DNA from: Roseiflexus sp034432635
Lineage (GTDB): Bacteria; Chloroflexota; Chloroflexia; Chloroflexales; Roseiflexaceae
DNA: 64,000 nt
Assembly: GCA_034432635.1 (NCBI GenBank)
Contig: DAOUBK010000075.1
Span: 4,335-68,334, forward strand
Direction: 5' to 3'
Shown here: positions 1-7,710 of the stretch, in pieces
Numbering within the stretch: the first letter of the stretch is position 1
Layout: each line of letters begins with the position of its first letter
The notes under the pieces: generated by a model
The model's input: the letters and a program-made list of their open reading frames with translations, nothing else
What the model was told of the DNA's origin: nothing
Database searches by the model: none
Program-made: the position numbers and the translations under genes

Positions 1-92
1 GTTGCATCGATTGCGTTGAAAAGCCCTTCGATCTGGACTGGCTAGTTGAGCGTGTGACCATCCTGCTGCCGGTTGCGCCGATGACCGCATAG
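1..92 (+). CDS. C-terminal end of a response regulator receiver domain (5' cut by window)
   Basis: Frame 3 is open from the left edge to a TAG at 90-92 and encodes about 29 residues. They contain CIDCVEKPFDLDWLVERV, the end of a CheY-like receiver with the conserved Lys-Pro after beta-5 and the start of helix 5. The fragment resembles the end of the stand-alone receiver at 26322-26714 (GCIDYVAKPVDFEILVGKV), so it is probably a paralogue. Nothing follows the receiver, so it is a single-domain regulator or the end of a hybrid kinase. The rest lies outside the window. Confidence 0.6.
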   Translation, partial: CIDCVEKPFDLDWLVERVTILLPVAPMTA

Positions 93-133
93 CGCTGTGA
101 CCGGTGCTGTGCTCTGCGGGCAGATCGTAGGTC

Positions 134-1573
134 TCACTGGATATAATCTGCACGCTGCAACACCAGAACACTGTTGATACCGCCGAAACCGAACGAATTC
201 GACATTGCGATTCGGATGGCTGCGGGCCGCCCGTGCTGTGGAACATAATCAAGGTCGCACTGCGGGTCGGGACTCGTCAGGTTGATCGTTGGCGGAATGA
301 ATTGATGCTGCATCGCAAGAATGGTTGCTGCTGCTTCCACCACACCGGCGGCGCTGGTCAGATGCCCGATCATCGACTTGGTGGCGCTGATCGGCACGCT
401 GGAGGCATACTCGCCGAAAGCTGCCTTGATCGCCAGCGTTTCGGCAACGTCGCCCGTCGGCGTGCCGGTGGCGTGTGCATTGATGTAATCGACCTGCTGC
501 GGCGTGATCCGCGCCCGCGCCATGGCGCGCACGATTGCGCGCGCTGCACCATCGCCATCTGGGTGTGGCGCCGTCACGTGGTGCGCATCACAGGTGGACG
601 CATAGCCGATAATCTCGGCATAGACGCGGGCGCCACGTCGTCGTGCGTGCGCAAGCGATTCGAGCACCAGCACGCCTGCCCCCTCGCCGAGTACGAAACC
701 ATCGCGTTCGGCATCGAACGGGCGGGACGCTCCAGCCGGGTCGTGGTTGCGTGTCGAGAGCGCACGAATCGCACCAAAACTGGCAAGGGTCAGGCGGCAG
801 ATCGGCGCTTCGGTTCCGCCTGCCAGCATCACCGTTGCATTACCGCGCCGAATGACTTCCGCCGCTTCGCCGATTGCCTGCGCACTGGCAGCGCAGGCAG
901 TAGCGATGGTCGTGTTGTATCCCATCAATCCAAGGTGAATGGCGACCTGGCACGACGGCATGTTGGGCAGGGCGCTGGTGATGTAGAACGGGCTGATCCG
1001 CGATGCGCCACGCTCGAAGAGGATCTTTGCCGCGGCTTCGGTGTCGGGTGGCGACGTGCTGCCACAGGCAATCAATGCGCCGGTATCGTACCGGTTGCTC
1101 GCGTCGATCGTGAGCCGGGCGTCGTCGAGCGCCATACGCGCCGCAGCGATGGCAAACTGCGTTCCACGTGAGACGCGCCGCGCTTCTTTTGCGTCCATGT
1201 AATCGCGCGCATCGAAATTGCGCACCTCAGCGGCGATTGTGGTGGCGGCGTCACCCGGATCGCACAGCGTGATCGGACCCACGCCGCTGCGTCCTTTTGC
1301 TAGCCCCTGCCAGAACGTCCTCAGGTCGTTGCCAAGCGGTGTAACTACCCCAATACCGGTAACAACCACGCGACTGTCTTCGTCTCCTCGATCGATCAGT
1401 GCCGGTTGCGGTTGCAGCATTGGCTCGTTCTCGAAAACCTCCGCCAGCAACTGATCTACACGCAGCGCAAGCGTTTCGGGATCGGTAATCGTTGCACTTG
1501 CAGTCAATACTGCCAGAATGCGTTCCCGCACCTGCGCGCGACGTGACGACGCATTGTGAGAGACAGGCGACAT
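134..1573 (-). CDS. fabF: Beta-ketoacyl-ACP synthase II (KAS II) with N-terminal extension
   Basis: This 479-residue protein is a thiolase-fold condensing enzyme. It should elongate acyl-ACP with malonyl-ACP in fatty-acid synthesis in the cytoplasm. The catalytic triad is visible: Cys about 227 in TACAASAQ, His in NAHATGTPTGD and His in KSMIGHLTSAAG. The conserved start of the fold, VVVTGIGVVTPLG, begins only near residue 69. Typical FabF is about 410-415 aa, so roughly 65 residues are extra. They are helical and acidic (AQVRERILAVL and ETLALRVDQLLAEVFE). The ATG has an AGAGGAG Shine-Dalgarno 9 nt upstream. A second, normal-length FabF lies at 57877. No acyl carrier protein gene is adjacent. 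A role in a specialised lipid or polyketide step is possible but not shown. Confidence 0.9.
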   Translation of the reverse strand: MSPVSHNASSRRAQVRERILAVLTASATITDPETLALRVDQLLAEVFENEPMLQPQPALIDRGDEDSRVVVTGIGVVTPLGNDLRTFWQGLAKGRSGVGPITLCDPGDAATTIAAEVRNFDARDYMDAKEARRVSRGTQFAIAAARMALDDARLTIDASNRYDTGALIACGSTSPPDTEAAAKILFERGASRISPFYITSALPNMPSCQVAIHLGLMGYNTTIATACAASAQAIGEAAEVIRRGNATVMLAGGTEAPICRLTLASFGAIRALSTRNHDPAGASRPFDAERDGFVLGEGAGVLVLESLAHARRRGARVYAEIIGYASTCDAHHVTAPHPDGDGAARAIVRAMARARITPQQVDYINAHATGTPTGDVAETLAIKAAFGEYASSVPISATKSMIGHLTSAAGVVEAAATILAMQHQFIPPTINLTSPDPQCDLDYVPQHGRPAAIRIAMSNSFGFGGINSVLVLQRADYIQ

Positions 1574-1612
1574 TGCGCTCGCTCCTCTCTGTAATCAGTG
1601 AAACAAAACAGC

Positions 1613-1642
1613 ATTATAATAGTCCTGCAGCGACAAGCGCCA
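1613..1642 (-). promoter_or_regulatory. Candidate sigma-A promoter for fabF
   Basis: On the minus strand TGGCGC and a perfect TATAAT are separated by 18 nt. The -10 hexamer (1613-1618) overlaps the uppP stop codon. It would start an mRNA with a leader of about 30 nt before the fabF ATG. The -35 is weak, and read-through from uppP is an alternative. Confidence 0.45.
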
Positions 1643-2534
1643 GCACAACCGATCCGGCGATGATCCGATAGATGCCAAACGCCACAAAACTGTGATTGGC
1701 GACATAACGTAGCAACCAGTCAATGCTCAACCACGCCACAATCAGCGAGACCACCAGCCCCAGAAAGAGTCGTCCCGCATCATTCGGCGTCACCTGCTCC
1801 AGGCTGCTCAGCAGATCGACGACCGTTGCCGCGCCAAGCGTTGGAATCGCCAGATAGAACGAAAACGTCGTCGCTGCTCGCCGGTCGAGACCGACAACCA
1901 TTCCGCCGATGATCGACGCTGCCGAACGCGAGACCCCCGGCGTCAGCGCCAGAACCTGGGCAATACCGATGCCGAGCGCCTGGCGGAGTGACAACCGGGT
2001 GGCGTCGTAGACGGTCACAGTGCGCTGAGGCAATCGCTCGACGATAATCAGGACGATGCCGCCGACAATCAGGGCGACGCCGATCACCGCCGGCGAAAAG
2101 AGCACTGCCTTGATCCATCCATGGAGCGCAAGTCCGACGATGGCTGCGGGAAGGAATGCAACACCGATTGCAATCCAGAAGCGTCGTGTGTGCGGATCGC
2201 GCGGCGCCATCCGCGCCTGCTGGATCAGGTCGGACGCATAGTATCCCACAACTGCCAGAACTGCACCGAGCTGGATGAAAATCTCGAAGGTTCCTCCCAG
2301 GCTCCCCGCGAAACTCAGCAGATTCGACACGATTAGCAGATGACCCGTCGATGAGATCGGCAGAAACTCGGTCAATCCCTCGACGATACCCAGCACAGCA
2401 GCCTTCCACCAGTCGCTGGCGGTCGGAACCGCGATCAGCAGTGCGATTCCGAGCAGTGCCAGAGCAACCGTCGCCAGCACGGCAGTTTTGCGTGAACGCG
2501 CGTGATCGACCTGAGCAAGTTCAGAAGATTGCAT
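1614..2534 (-). CDS. uppP: Undecaprenyl-diphosphatase (BacA/UppP family)
   Basis: UppP dephosphorylates undecaprenyl pyrophosphate to recycle the lipid carrier of cell-wall and polysaccharide synthesis at the plasma membrane. The signature motifs are present: EGLTEFLPISSTGHL near residue 53 and the second motif PGVSRSAASI near residue 199, with about eight hydrophobic segments. At 306 aa it is longer than the usual 265-280 because of an N-terminal stretch ending in an extra hydrophobic helix. The start is uncertain because only a weak GGAAAG lies about 11 nt upstream. A lipid carrier phosphatase fits the many glycosyltransferases of the window. Confidence 0.93.
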   Translation of the reverse strand: MQSSELAQVDHARSRKTAVLATVALALLGIALLIAVPTASDWWKAAVLGIVEGLTEFLPISSTGHLLIVSNLLSFAGSLGGTFEIFIQLGAVLAVVGYYASDLIQQARMAPRDPHTRRFWIAIGVAFLPAAIVGLALHGWIKAVLFSPAVIGVALIVGGIVLIIVERLPQRTVTVYDATRLSLRQALGIGIAQVLALTPGVSRSAASIIGGMVVGLDRRAATTFSFYLAIPTLGAATVVDLLSSLEQVTPNDAGRLFLGLVVSLIVAWLSIDWLLRYVANHSFVAFGIYRIIAGSVVLALVAAGLL

Positions 2535-2935
2535 GCATCATTCGCTTTCCGATTTGTGATGTTTGACCTCGCAATCAACCGGTATTGGTGCAACCGTGTG
2601 TATCGGTATGTACCTGTGCATTATACCAGACGCAGTGGAACGTTCGAGACCGGCAGAGTCACGCGGCGCATCTGGGTGATATGGTATTGATCTTTGTGCA
2701 GCATAATGGCGTTTGGCGCCTGTCTTGTACCACTGTGGAAATCAGAGATTGTACGGAAAGACGGAAAAGATATGCTATTTGAGTGGATAGAGCCGAAAAT
2801 CTGCTTGCATAGAATAAAAGAGTGGTATACAATAGTTGAAGAAGCCGTCCGTTCTCAATCTTCCTCTTGATCGCTTCTTATTCGACTGTCAGGGGTTTCA
2901 TTCACAGTCTGGCAGAACTATGAAAGGATGTTGCT
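2535..2935. other. Intergenic region between divergent uppP and the AT-hook gene
   Basis: This 400-bp stretch holds no convincing gene. Its right half is clearly more AT-rich than the coding DNA and contains the promoter at 2805-2833. A GAAAGGA Shine-Dalgarno precedes the ATG at 2936. Confidence 0.6.
2805..2833 (+). promoter_or_regulatory. Promoter of the AT-hook protein gene
   Basis: TTGCAT (2805-2810) and TACAAT (2828-2833) are separated by exactly 17 nt in an AT-rich stretch. This matches a housekeeping sigma-70 promoter. Transcription would start near 2840 and give a leader of about 95 nt before the ATG at 2936. Confidence 0.6.
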
Positions 2936-3307
2936 ATGCCTAGGGTTCGCAAACTCACAAAGGAAGAGATACTCGTCCTCGAAAACAAAGGTAAGGGCAT
3001 GAGAGCGCTGATCGCAGCAGAGTATGATCAATTTCTGGAAGGCTATACCATCGGCGATTACGGTGAGGTGGAGCTTGAACCGGACGACAGGCGCACGACA
3101 ATCCGCAATCGCCTGCGCACCGCCGCAAGGCGTCGGGGATTCGATATTCTCTTCTTCCGCACGCGCGGATCGACAATTCCGTTCAAAATTGTGGAACTTA
3201 CGCCGGAGATACTCGAATCACCGGCTTCTGTCGTATCTTCAACCAACTCGGCATCGGAAGAACTGCCACGGCGAAGACCGGGACGACCGCGCAAGCAACC
3301 GCTGTAG
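2936..3307 (+). CDS. Small basic protein with C-terminal AT-hook-like motif
   Basis: The 123-residue protein matches no enzyme family I recognise. Residues 1-85 form a compact charged domain (KLTKEEILVLENKGKGMRAL, then TTIRNRLRTAARRRGFDI). A Ser/Thr-rich linker follows, and the protein ends in RRRPGRPRKQPL, which has the Gly-Arg-Pro core of an AT-hook that binds the minor groove of AT-rich DNA. A nucleoid-associated or regulatory role is inferred. The arginine-rich central segment could itself be the binding domain. The gene has its own good promoter and is convergent with the phospholipase D-like gene 12 bp away, so they do not share an operon. Confidence 0.6.
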   Translation: MPRVRKLTKEEILVLENKGKGMRALIAAEYDQFLEGYTIGDYGEVELEPDDRRTTIRNRLRTAARRRGFDILFFRTRGSTIPFKIVELTPEILESPASVVSSTNSASEELPRRRPGRPRKQPL

Positions 3308-3319
3308 TGAGCCACGGTG

Positions 3320-4501
3320 TCAGTTGCAGCGCATCGGTTCAGTTGCCTGACGCTCGATACGTGCGTATTCTTCGAGAAAAAGCCTGGCAATCGCCGTACT
3401 GTGGATGATTGCCAGGTTTTCGTCATTTGTGTTTTCCGCGTTGTCGGTGAAGTTGTATGAACCGGTGATCACGATGCGGTTGTCGATGATTATCACCTTG
3501 TGGTGCATGATGTAGCAGTTGCCATCTTCTTGGACGTCAATTCCCCGATTGCGCAGAAGTGCGAAGACTGACCCTGTTCCTCCGGCGTTGCGTTTTTCGA
3601 TGATCCCCTCGACATGGACGCCGCGTGCAGCTGCATCGATCAATGCGTCTGCGATCGGCGCCGAGGTGAATGAAAATGCCATGAAGACGAGCGTACTGCG
3701 GCTTTGTTCGATCTGTTCGAGAAGAAATTGTAGCGCTTTGTCTTGTGGTGAGAAGTAGACTTCGATTGTTCCGTCGTCGATACGGGCTGCGGAGCGCAGC
3801 ACATCGATGTGTTTGGCGGTTCCGAAGGCGCCGGCGTGCATCTGCTCGAATTCGCGGCGGTAAGCGGCGGCGATCTGCCGGCTCTTGATGCGGATCGTGT
3901 TGTTGTTGTTGCGGAATGTGCAGTTTTCGGTTAGATTCCACGAGCCGGTCCATACAATGGTATCGTCGATCACAACGAACTTGTTGTGCATAAACGGCGC
4001 TCGCCGGTCGAACGTGACCGGAACCCGTCGGTCTTGCAGGCGCCCGGTGAGCATTGCAACCGCCGGATCAACGAGGTTCTCGTTGTCGATGACCGCGCGC
4101 ACCGCAACGCCGCGACGCCTGGCCTGGATCAGTGCATCGACCAGTTGTGGCAGGTCGAGGTCGAAGGCAGCCATATCAACCGATGTGCGAGCGTGGGCGA
4201 TGTCATCGATAAGCCCGCGTAGCACTGGCGACTCGGCGCGTCGGTTGGGAGCGTCCAGGTAGCGTAACGTCGGGGTGGTGAAGAAAACCCGCACCTGCTC
4301 TGTGGTGTCCTGAGCGCCCGGTGACGGCGGTATGACAGGGGGGGATGCCGTCAGGACGTAGCCAACCGACAGAATCAGCAGCGCCAGAAGGACCTGCCAT
4401 AACGCAACACGTTTCCTTGGCCGTCTCTCAACCTCGAAGGATTGGGCGCTGGCGGGTGTTGCGCCGCATTGGTTACGTGTTTCGTTGCGACCGCAGAACA
4501 T
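3320..4501 (-). CDS. Membrane-anchored phospholipase D superfamily protein
   Basis: There are two HKD half-sites: HNKFVVIDD followed by TGSWNLTEN, and HHKVIIIDN followed by TGSYNFTDN. These are the two HxKxxxxD catalytic motifs of PLD, cardiolipin synthase and Nuc-type nucleases, with phosphohistidine chemistry. One hydrophobic segment near the N-terminus (LWQVLLALLILSVGYVL) is a signal anchor, so the catalytic part should lie outside the membrane. I chose ATG 4501 because GGAGG lies 5 nt upstream; the open frame continues to 4609 without a better site. The protein is then 393 aa. The substrate, phospholipid or nucleic acid, cannot be read from the sequence. Confidence 0.85.
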   Translation of the reverse strand: MFCGRNETRNQCGATPASAQSFEVERRPRKRVALWQVLLALLILSVGYVLTASPPVIPPSPGAQDTTEQVRVFFTTPTLRYLDAPNRRAESPVLRGLIDDIAHARTSVDMAAFDLDLPQLVDALIQARRRGVAVRAVIDNENLVDPAVAMLTGRLQDRRVPVTFDRRAPFMHNKFVVIDDTIVWTGSWNLTENCTFRNNNNTIRIKSRQIAAAYRREFEQMHAGAFGTAKHIDVLRSAARIDDGTIEVYFSPQDKALQFLLEQIEQSRSTLVFMAFSFTSAPIADALIDAAARGVHVEGIIEKRNAGGTGSVFALLRNRGIDVQEDGNCYIMHHKVIIIDNRIVITGSYNFTDNAENTNDENLAIIHSTAIARLFLEEYARIERQATEPMRCN

Positions 4502-5308
4502 AGCGCCTCCGCCGCAAGATGTGCGCGCTGCGTTGTGATCACAGTCCATCACCAACCCGCATCGCAGTTGCTCATCGTCCCGGAAACCGGTGCATTGCAG
4601 GATGCGCATATCCTGGTCGTGTCGCAGGGCTTCACAGGATCAAGCGTCACACTGCCTCCGCTGCTTCAGCGATGGTCATCTGGGTGAACCGGATCCGTGC
4701 CGCGTCAGGAATGCTTTTGTGCATCCTGCATGGTTGCCCCAGGGTAAATGACACCAGGGCTTTGAGACTGAAAATCTGGTAGCGATTGACCGGTTTCCGC
4801 TTCTGCTTGCGAAATCGCTACGCGGCTGGCAATCCGCTCATGCATATGCGTCAGCGCCCCGTTGCGGCGTCTCATCCCATTGCTGTGCATTCCTGGTGGC
4901 ATCCTTTCGTTACCAGACGCGCTTCAGATTGGCTTCGTCACGCCGGTAGAAGCGTGGATTCGCAATCTTCTCGCCGTTCGAGAGGTCGGCAACGGAGTTC
5001 GTCTGGTTTCGCTCTACCTAAGAGAATGCCACTCTTGCTCCCGGACGTTCCTGGATCTTGTGGGCATCTCATTGTACAGCCAGCAGCATGCCTGTGACGT
5101 TCGAGGATGCAGCGCACTCCGTTCGTCGGATGGATGCGATCGTTGTTCTCCCCGCAATGCCCTTTCATGTGCAACAGCGCATCGGACCCTAACGTTTCTT
5201 AAACCGCGCATGATATTGCGGCGATACGCGCATGACAGTTGCTGAGAACGCATAGTGCCCGACGTTCAACGTCCAACGTTCAACGTTCAACGTTCAACGT
5301 TCAACGTT
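4502..5308. other. Long intergenic region without a recognised gene
   Basis: About 800 bp separate the phospholipase D-like gene from the glycosyltransferase. No frame in either direction resembles a known protein or has a sound start. A 9-bp perfect inverted repeat, GTAGCGATT (4779-4787) and AATCGCTAC (4813-4821), could form a hairpin with a 25-nt loop. The right end carries the heptamer array listed separately. The region may hold gene relics too decayed to name. Confidence 0.5.
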
Positions 5309-5316
5309 TCAACGCT
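5258..5316. repeat. Heptameric tandem repeat (CAACGTT family)
   Basis: About seven head-to-tail copies of a 7-bp unit read TCAACGT on the plus strand, with single-base variants such as TCCAACG. The array runs into the last codons of the glycosyltransferase, whose GAGCGTTGA end (Glu-Arg-stop) is itself a repeat unit. A second array of the same family lies at 61838-61886. Confidence 0.85.
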
Positions 5317-6598
5317 CACCACTGATAGACTGCTTCGAGTGGTAGACTGCTTCGAGGCGCGGGATAATCGCTTCCCAGTCGTACTCTGCACATGCCAGTC
5401 GCCGCGCGGCAGCGCCAAGTGTGCGCCCAAACGTCGGATCATCCAGCAGGTGCACAACGGCATCGGCGAACTGCTGCGGTGTGTCTGCCAGCAGGCAGTG
5501 GACGCCATCGCGCAACCTGGCGATCCCTTCAATTCCCAGTGATGTGCTGACAACCGGCGCTTCGAGTGCGAATGCTTCGAGCACTTTCAGGCGTATGCCG
5601 CCACCGATGCGCATGGGCACAACGTACACTGCAGCGCCGGCTAGGAACGGGCGCACATCGCTTACTTCGCCGGTCAGGATGAGGCGTCCCTGTTCGGCGA
5701 GACGACGCACGACCGGCGCGGGCCGTCGCCCGACGACGAGAAACCGGGTTTCGGGGCGTCTGGCGTGAATGTGGGGCAGGACTGCTTCGATGAACCACAC
5801 AAGCGCGTCGATGTTAGGGCGAAAATCGAGCGTTCCGCTGAACGCTATCACCGGCGCCGCATACGCCAGTGGCGCTCGATGGTCGCTCATGAGCGTCTCC
5901 CGGCAAAAGAATGCAGTGTCCACGCCGTTCGGCGCCACTGAGTGGCACGTTCCGCCAAGGCGTTCCAGCGCCCTGCGATCCTCCTCTGAAACGACGATGA
6001 CGACATCGCACATTCGCAGGATGCGGCGTTCGTAACGCGCCAGTTTGATCCACTGGAACAGCGAATAGACGCCGCCTGCACCGCGACGCACCGGGTCGGC
6101 GAGGGTGAATGCAGCGCGCAGATCGGTGATCGCTGCGCGCTTTTGCAGCACATATTCGGCGTTGAACTGATCGAGCGCCAGCACCGGTCGATGAGAGATT
6201 GACGATGATGCCCTGGCGTGGTGCACCAGATCGACGAGGTACGATGCCATCTCGATGCTCTCTGCCTGGACGACGTCGAAATGTTCGCGCGCAACCAGGT
6301 CGCAGAGAACGGCGCGGAAGGCAGGCGATGCGTTGCGTAGCGCCATATCGGGGAGCGGCGATGCCAGAGTCGTCCACGCACGTCTGAGCAACGGTCGTGG
6401 TGCAGGACCGTGCACCGTGATCACGCGACACAGGTCGCGTAATGGCATAAGCGCCTGCTCTGCCGCGGCATCGGGCACAAAGGTGAGGCATGTCAGGGTA
6501 TGGCGCTGCGCCAAACCGCGAATGATCTGGTACATACGCATCGCACCGCCGCCACGCGGGGGGTAGGGCGGATACGGCGAGAGCAGCAGAATCTTCAT
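5309..6598 (-). CDS. GT-B glycosyltransferase (group 1, GT4-like)
   Basis: This 429-residue protein should transfer a sugar from a nucleotide donor to a cell-surface or exopolysaccharide acceptor on the cytoplasmic face. The N-terminal Rossmann half starts LLLSPYPPYPPRGGGAMR, with the glycine-rich loop typical of the family. The C-terminal half has FSGTLDFRPN at the domain junction and GGIRLKVLEAFALEAPVV, the donor-binding E-x7-E-type motif. This layout resembles glycosyltransferases of exopolysaccharide clusters. The gene stands before dgkA-ybeY-pgpH, 8 bp downstream of dgkA, and may be the last gene of that unit. Its stop codon lies inside a heptamer repeat. Donor and acceptor are unknown. 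Confidence 0.88.
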   Translation of the reverse strand: MKILLLSPYPPYPPRGGGAMRMYQIIRGLAQRHTLTCLTFVPDAAAEQALMPLRDLCRVITVHGPAPRPLLRRAWTTLASPLPDMALRNASPAFRAVLCDLVAREHFDVVQAESIEMASYLVDLVHHARASSSISHRPVLALDQFNAEYVLQKRAAITDLRAAFTLADPVRRGAGGVYSLFQWIKLARYERRILRMCDVVIVVSEEDRRALERLGGTCHSVAPNGVDTAFFCRETLMSDHRAPLAYAAPVIAFSGTLDFRPNIDALVWFIEAVLPHIHARRPETRFLVVGRRPAPVVRRLAEQGRLILTGEVSDVRPFLAGAAVYVVPMRIGGGIRLKVLEAFALEAPVVSTSLGIEGIARLRDGVHCLLADTPQQFADAVVHLLDDPTFGRTLGAAARRLACAEYDWEAIIPRLEAVYHSKQSISGER

Positions 6599-6606
6599 GC
6601 TTCCGC

Positions 6607-7092
6607 TCAGAGCGCACCTATCACCCAGGGTGCGGCAAGCGCCCAGAGACGTGGCAGGAAGACGATCAACCCGACCACAACGGCGCCAATAGCGGTCAGT
6701 AGCACCGTACCGGCAGCCACATCCTTGGCGATTTTGGCAAGCGGGTGAAAGCCAGGCGTCACCAGATCAACGACTGCCTCGACAGCAGTATTCACCCCTT
6801 CAGCCGCCAGCACCAGCGTGATAGTCAGTGCCAGCGCCAGCCACTCGCCGCGTTCGATATTGAAGAGAAAACCAAGGATGATCGCCACGCTGCCGACCGC
6901 CACGTGGATCTGTGCATTCCCCTGGGTGCGCAACAGATGCCCGATTCCTGCAAAAGCGAACGGAAACGATCGCAGGCGCTTATGCACCCAGTGAACCGTC
7001 TGATGGCGCCGTACCGCCTCGGCGTGCAGGTGAGCAGAGCGATAATCAACGACAATTGGGCGATTAGTCGAGGATTGGTGATTGGTTGCCAT
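6607..7092 (-). CDS. dgkA: Prokaryotic diacylglycerol kinase / undecaprenol kinase
   Basis: DgkA-type kinases are small integral membrane proteins that phosphorylate diacylglycerol or undecaprenol. The family core is clear: a first helix around FAFAGIGHLLRTQGNAQIH, a second helix, then EGVNTAVEAVVDL and HPLAKIAKDVAAGTVLL, with the catalytic Glu and Mg-binding Asn/Glu residues. The ATG at 7092 is preferred because GAGGAG lies 5 nt upstream, although a GTG at 7098 is also open. The protein is 161 aa, longer than the usual 120-130, with a soluble N-terminal extension of about 45 residues. It starts 2 nt after the ybeY stop, so the two genes are translationally coupled. Gram-positive homologues act on undecaprenol, which fits uppP nearby. 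Confidence 0.9.
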   Translation of the reverse strand: MATNHQSSTNRPIVVDYRSAHLHAEAVRRHQTVHWVHKRLRSFPFAFAGIGHLLRTQGNAQIHVAVGSVAIILGFLFNIERGEWLALALTITLVLAAEGVNTAVEAVVDLVTPGFHPLAKIAKDVAAGTVLLTAIGAVVVGLIVFLPRLWALAAPWVIGAL

Positions 7093-7094
7093 GA

Positions 7095-7577
7095 TCACTC
7101 CTCACGGCTCAAGCCAAGCGCGCGCAGGATCTCCTCCTCACGTGCGCGCATGCTGGCTTCGTCGGCTGGACTGCGTTCGTGATCGTAACCCAGGAGGTGC
7201 AGCACACCGTGTACCACCAGAAAAGCAAGTTCGCGTTCGCGCGAATGACCATACTCTGCTGCCTGGGCAACAACCCGTTCCCACGAGATGGCAATATCTC
7301 CCAGATAGCGCGGCGCCTCAGGAGGACGAACAAATGCGCTGCTGTCGTCCACCTCGGCAAAGGAAAGCACATCGGTTGGTGCATCGACGCCGCGGTATGC
7401 CTGATTCAGCCGTTGCAACTCAGCGTCGTCGCTGATCAGGATGCCAACTTCCACTGCTTCGGCAACCAGTTCCATGCGCAGTGTGTGTTCGACTGCCTGT
7501 TCGATCAGGGCGCTATTGACATACGCTGCATACTGCGGAATAACCTGAATATCGACTGTGCTATCAGAGTCGCTCAT
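7095..7577 (-). CDS. ybeY: Endoribonuclease YbeY, rRNA maturation factor
   Basis: YbeY is a zinc-dependent single-strand endoribonuclease needed for 16S rRNA 3'-end maturation and ribosome quality control. The metal site HGVLHLLGYDH (H-x3-H-x5-H) is intact near the C-terminus, and the family motif LNQAYRGVDAPTDVLSF is present upstream. The protein is about 160 aa, the normal size. Two starts are possible: GTG 7586 and ATG 7577. I prefer the ATG because the weak AGG lies at a better distance. It is followed directly by dgkA, and pgpH lies upstream. The order pgpH-ybeY-dgkA is a common bacterial arrangement. Confidence 0.95.
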   Translation of the reverse strand: MSDSDSTVDIQVIPQYAAYVNSALIEQAVEHTLRMELVAEAVEVGILISDDAELQRLNQAYRGVDAPTDVLSFAEVDDSSAFVRPPEAPRYLGDIAISWERVVAQAAEYGHSRERELAFLVVHGVLHLLGYDHERSPADEASMRAREEEILRALGLSREE

Positions 7578-7710
7578 AACGAACACATACCTGGCTCGCC
7601 GGCAAAAACAACGCTATTGTAGCGCAGAGTCGCCGGGGTGCAAGCATCAAGTCCTTTCGCATACGATCTATTCTAGAGTGTATGATGCCATGCTCTCTTG
7701 TGCGATCGAC

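Noticed and set aside
4502..5308. Genes in the 800-bp gap after the phospholipase D-like gene
   Set aside because: Several frames of 65-127 codons exist on both strands, but none has a plausible start, domain or codon pattern.
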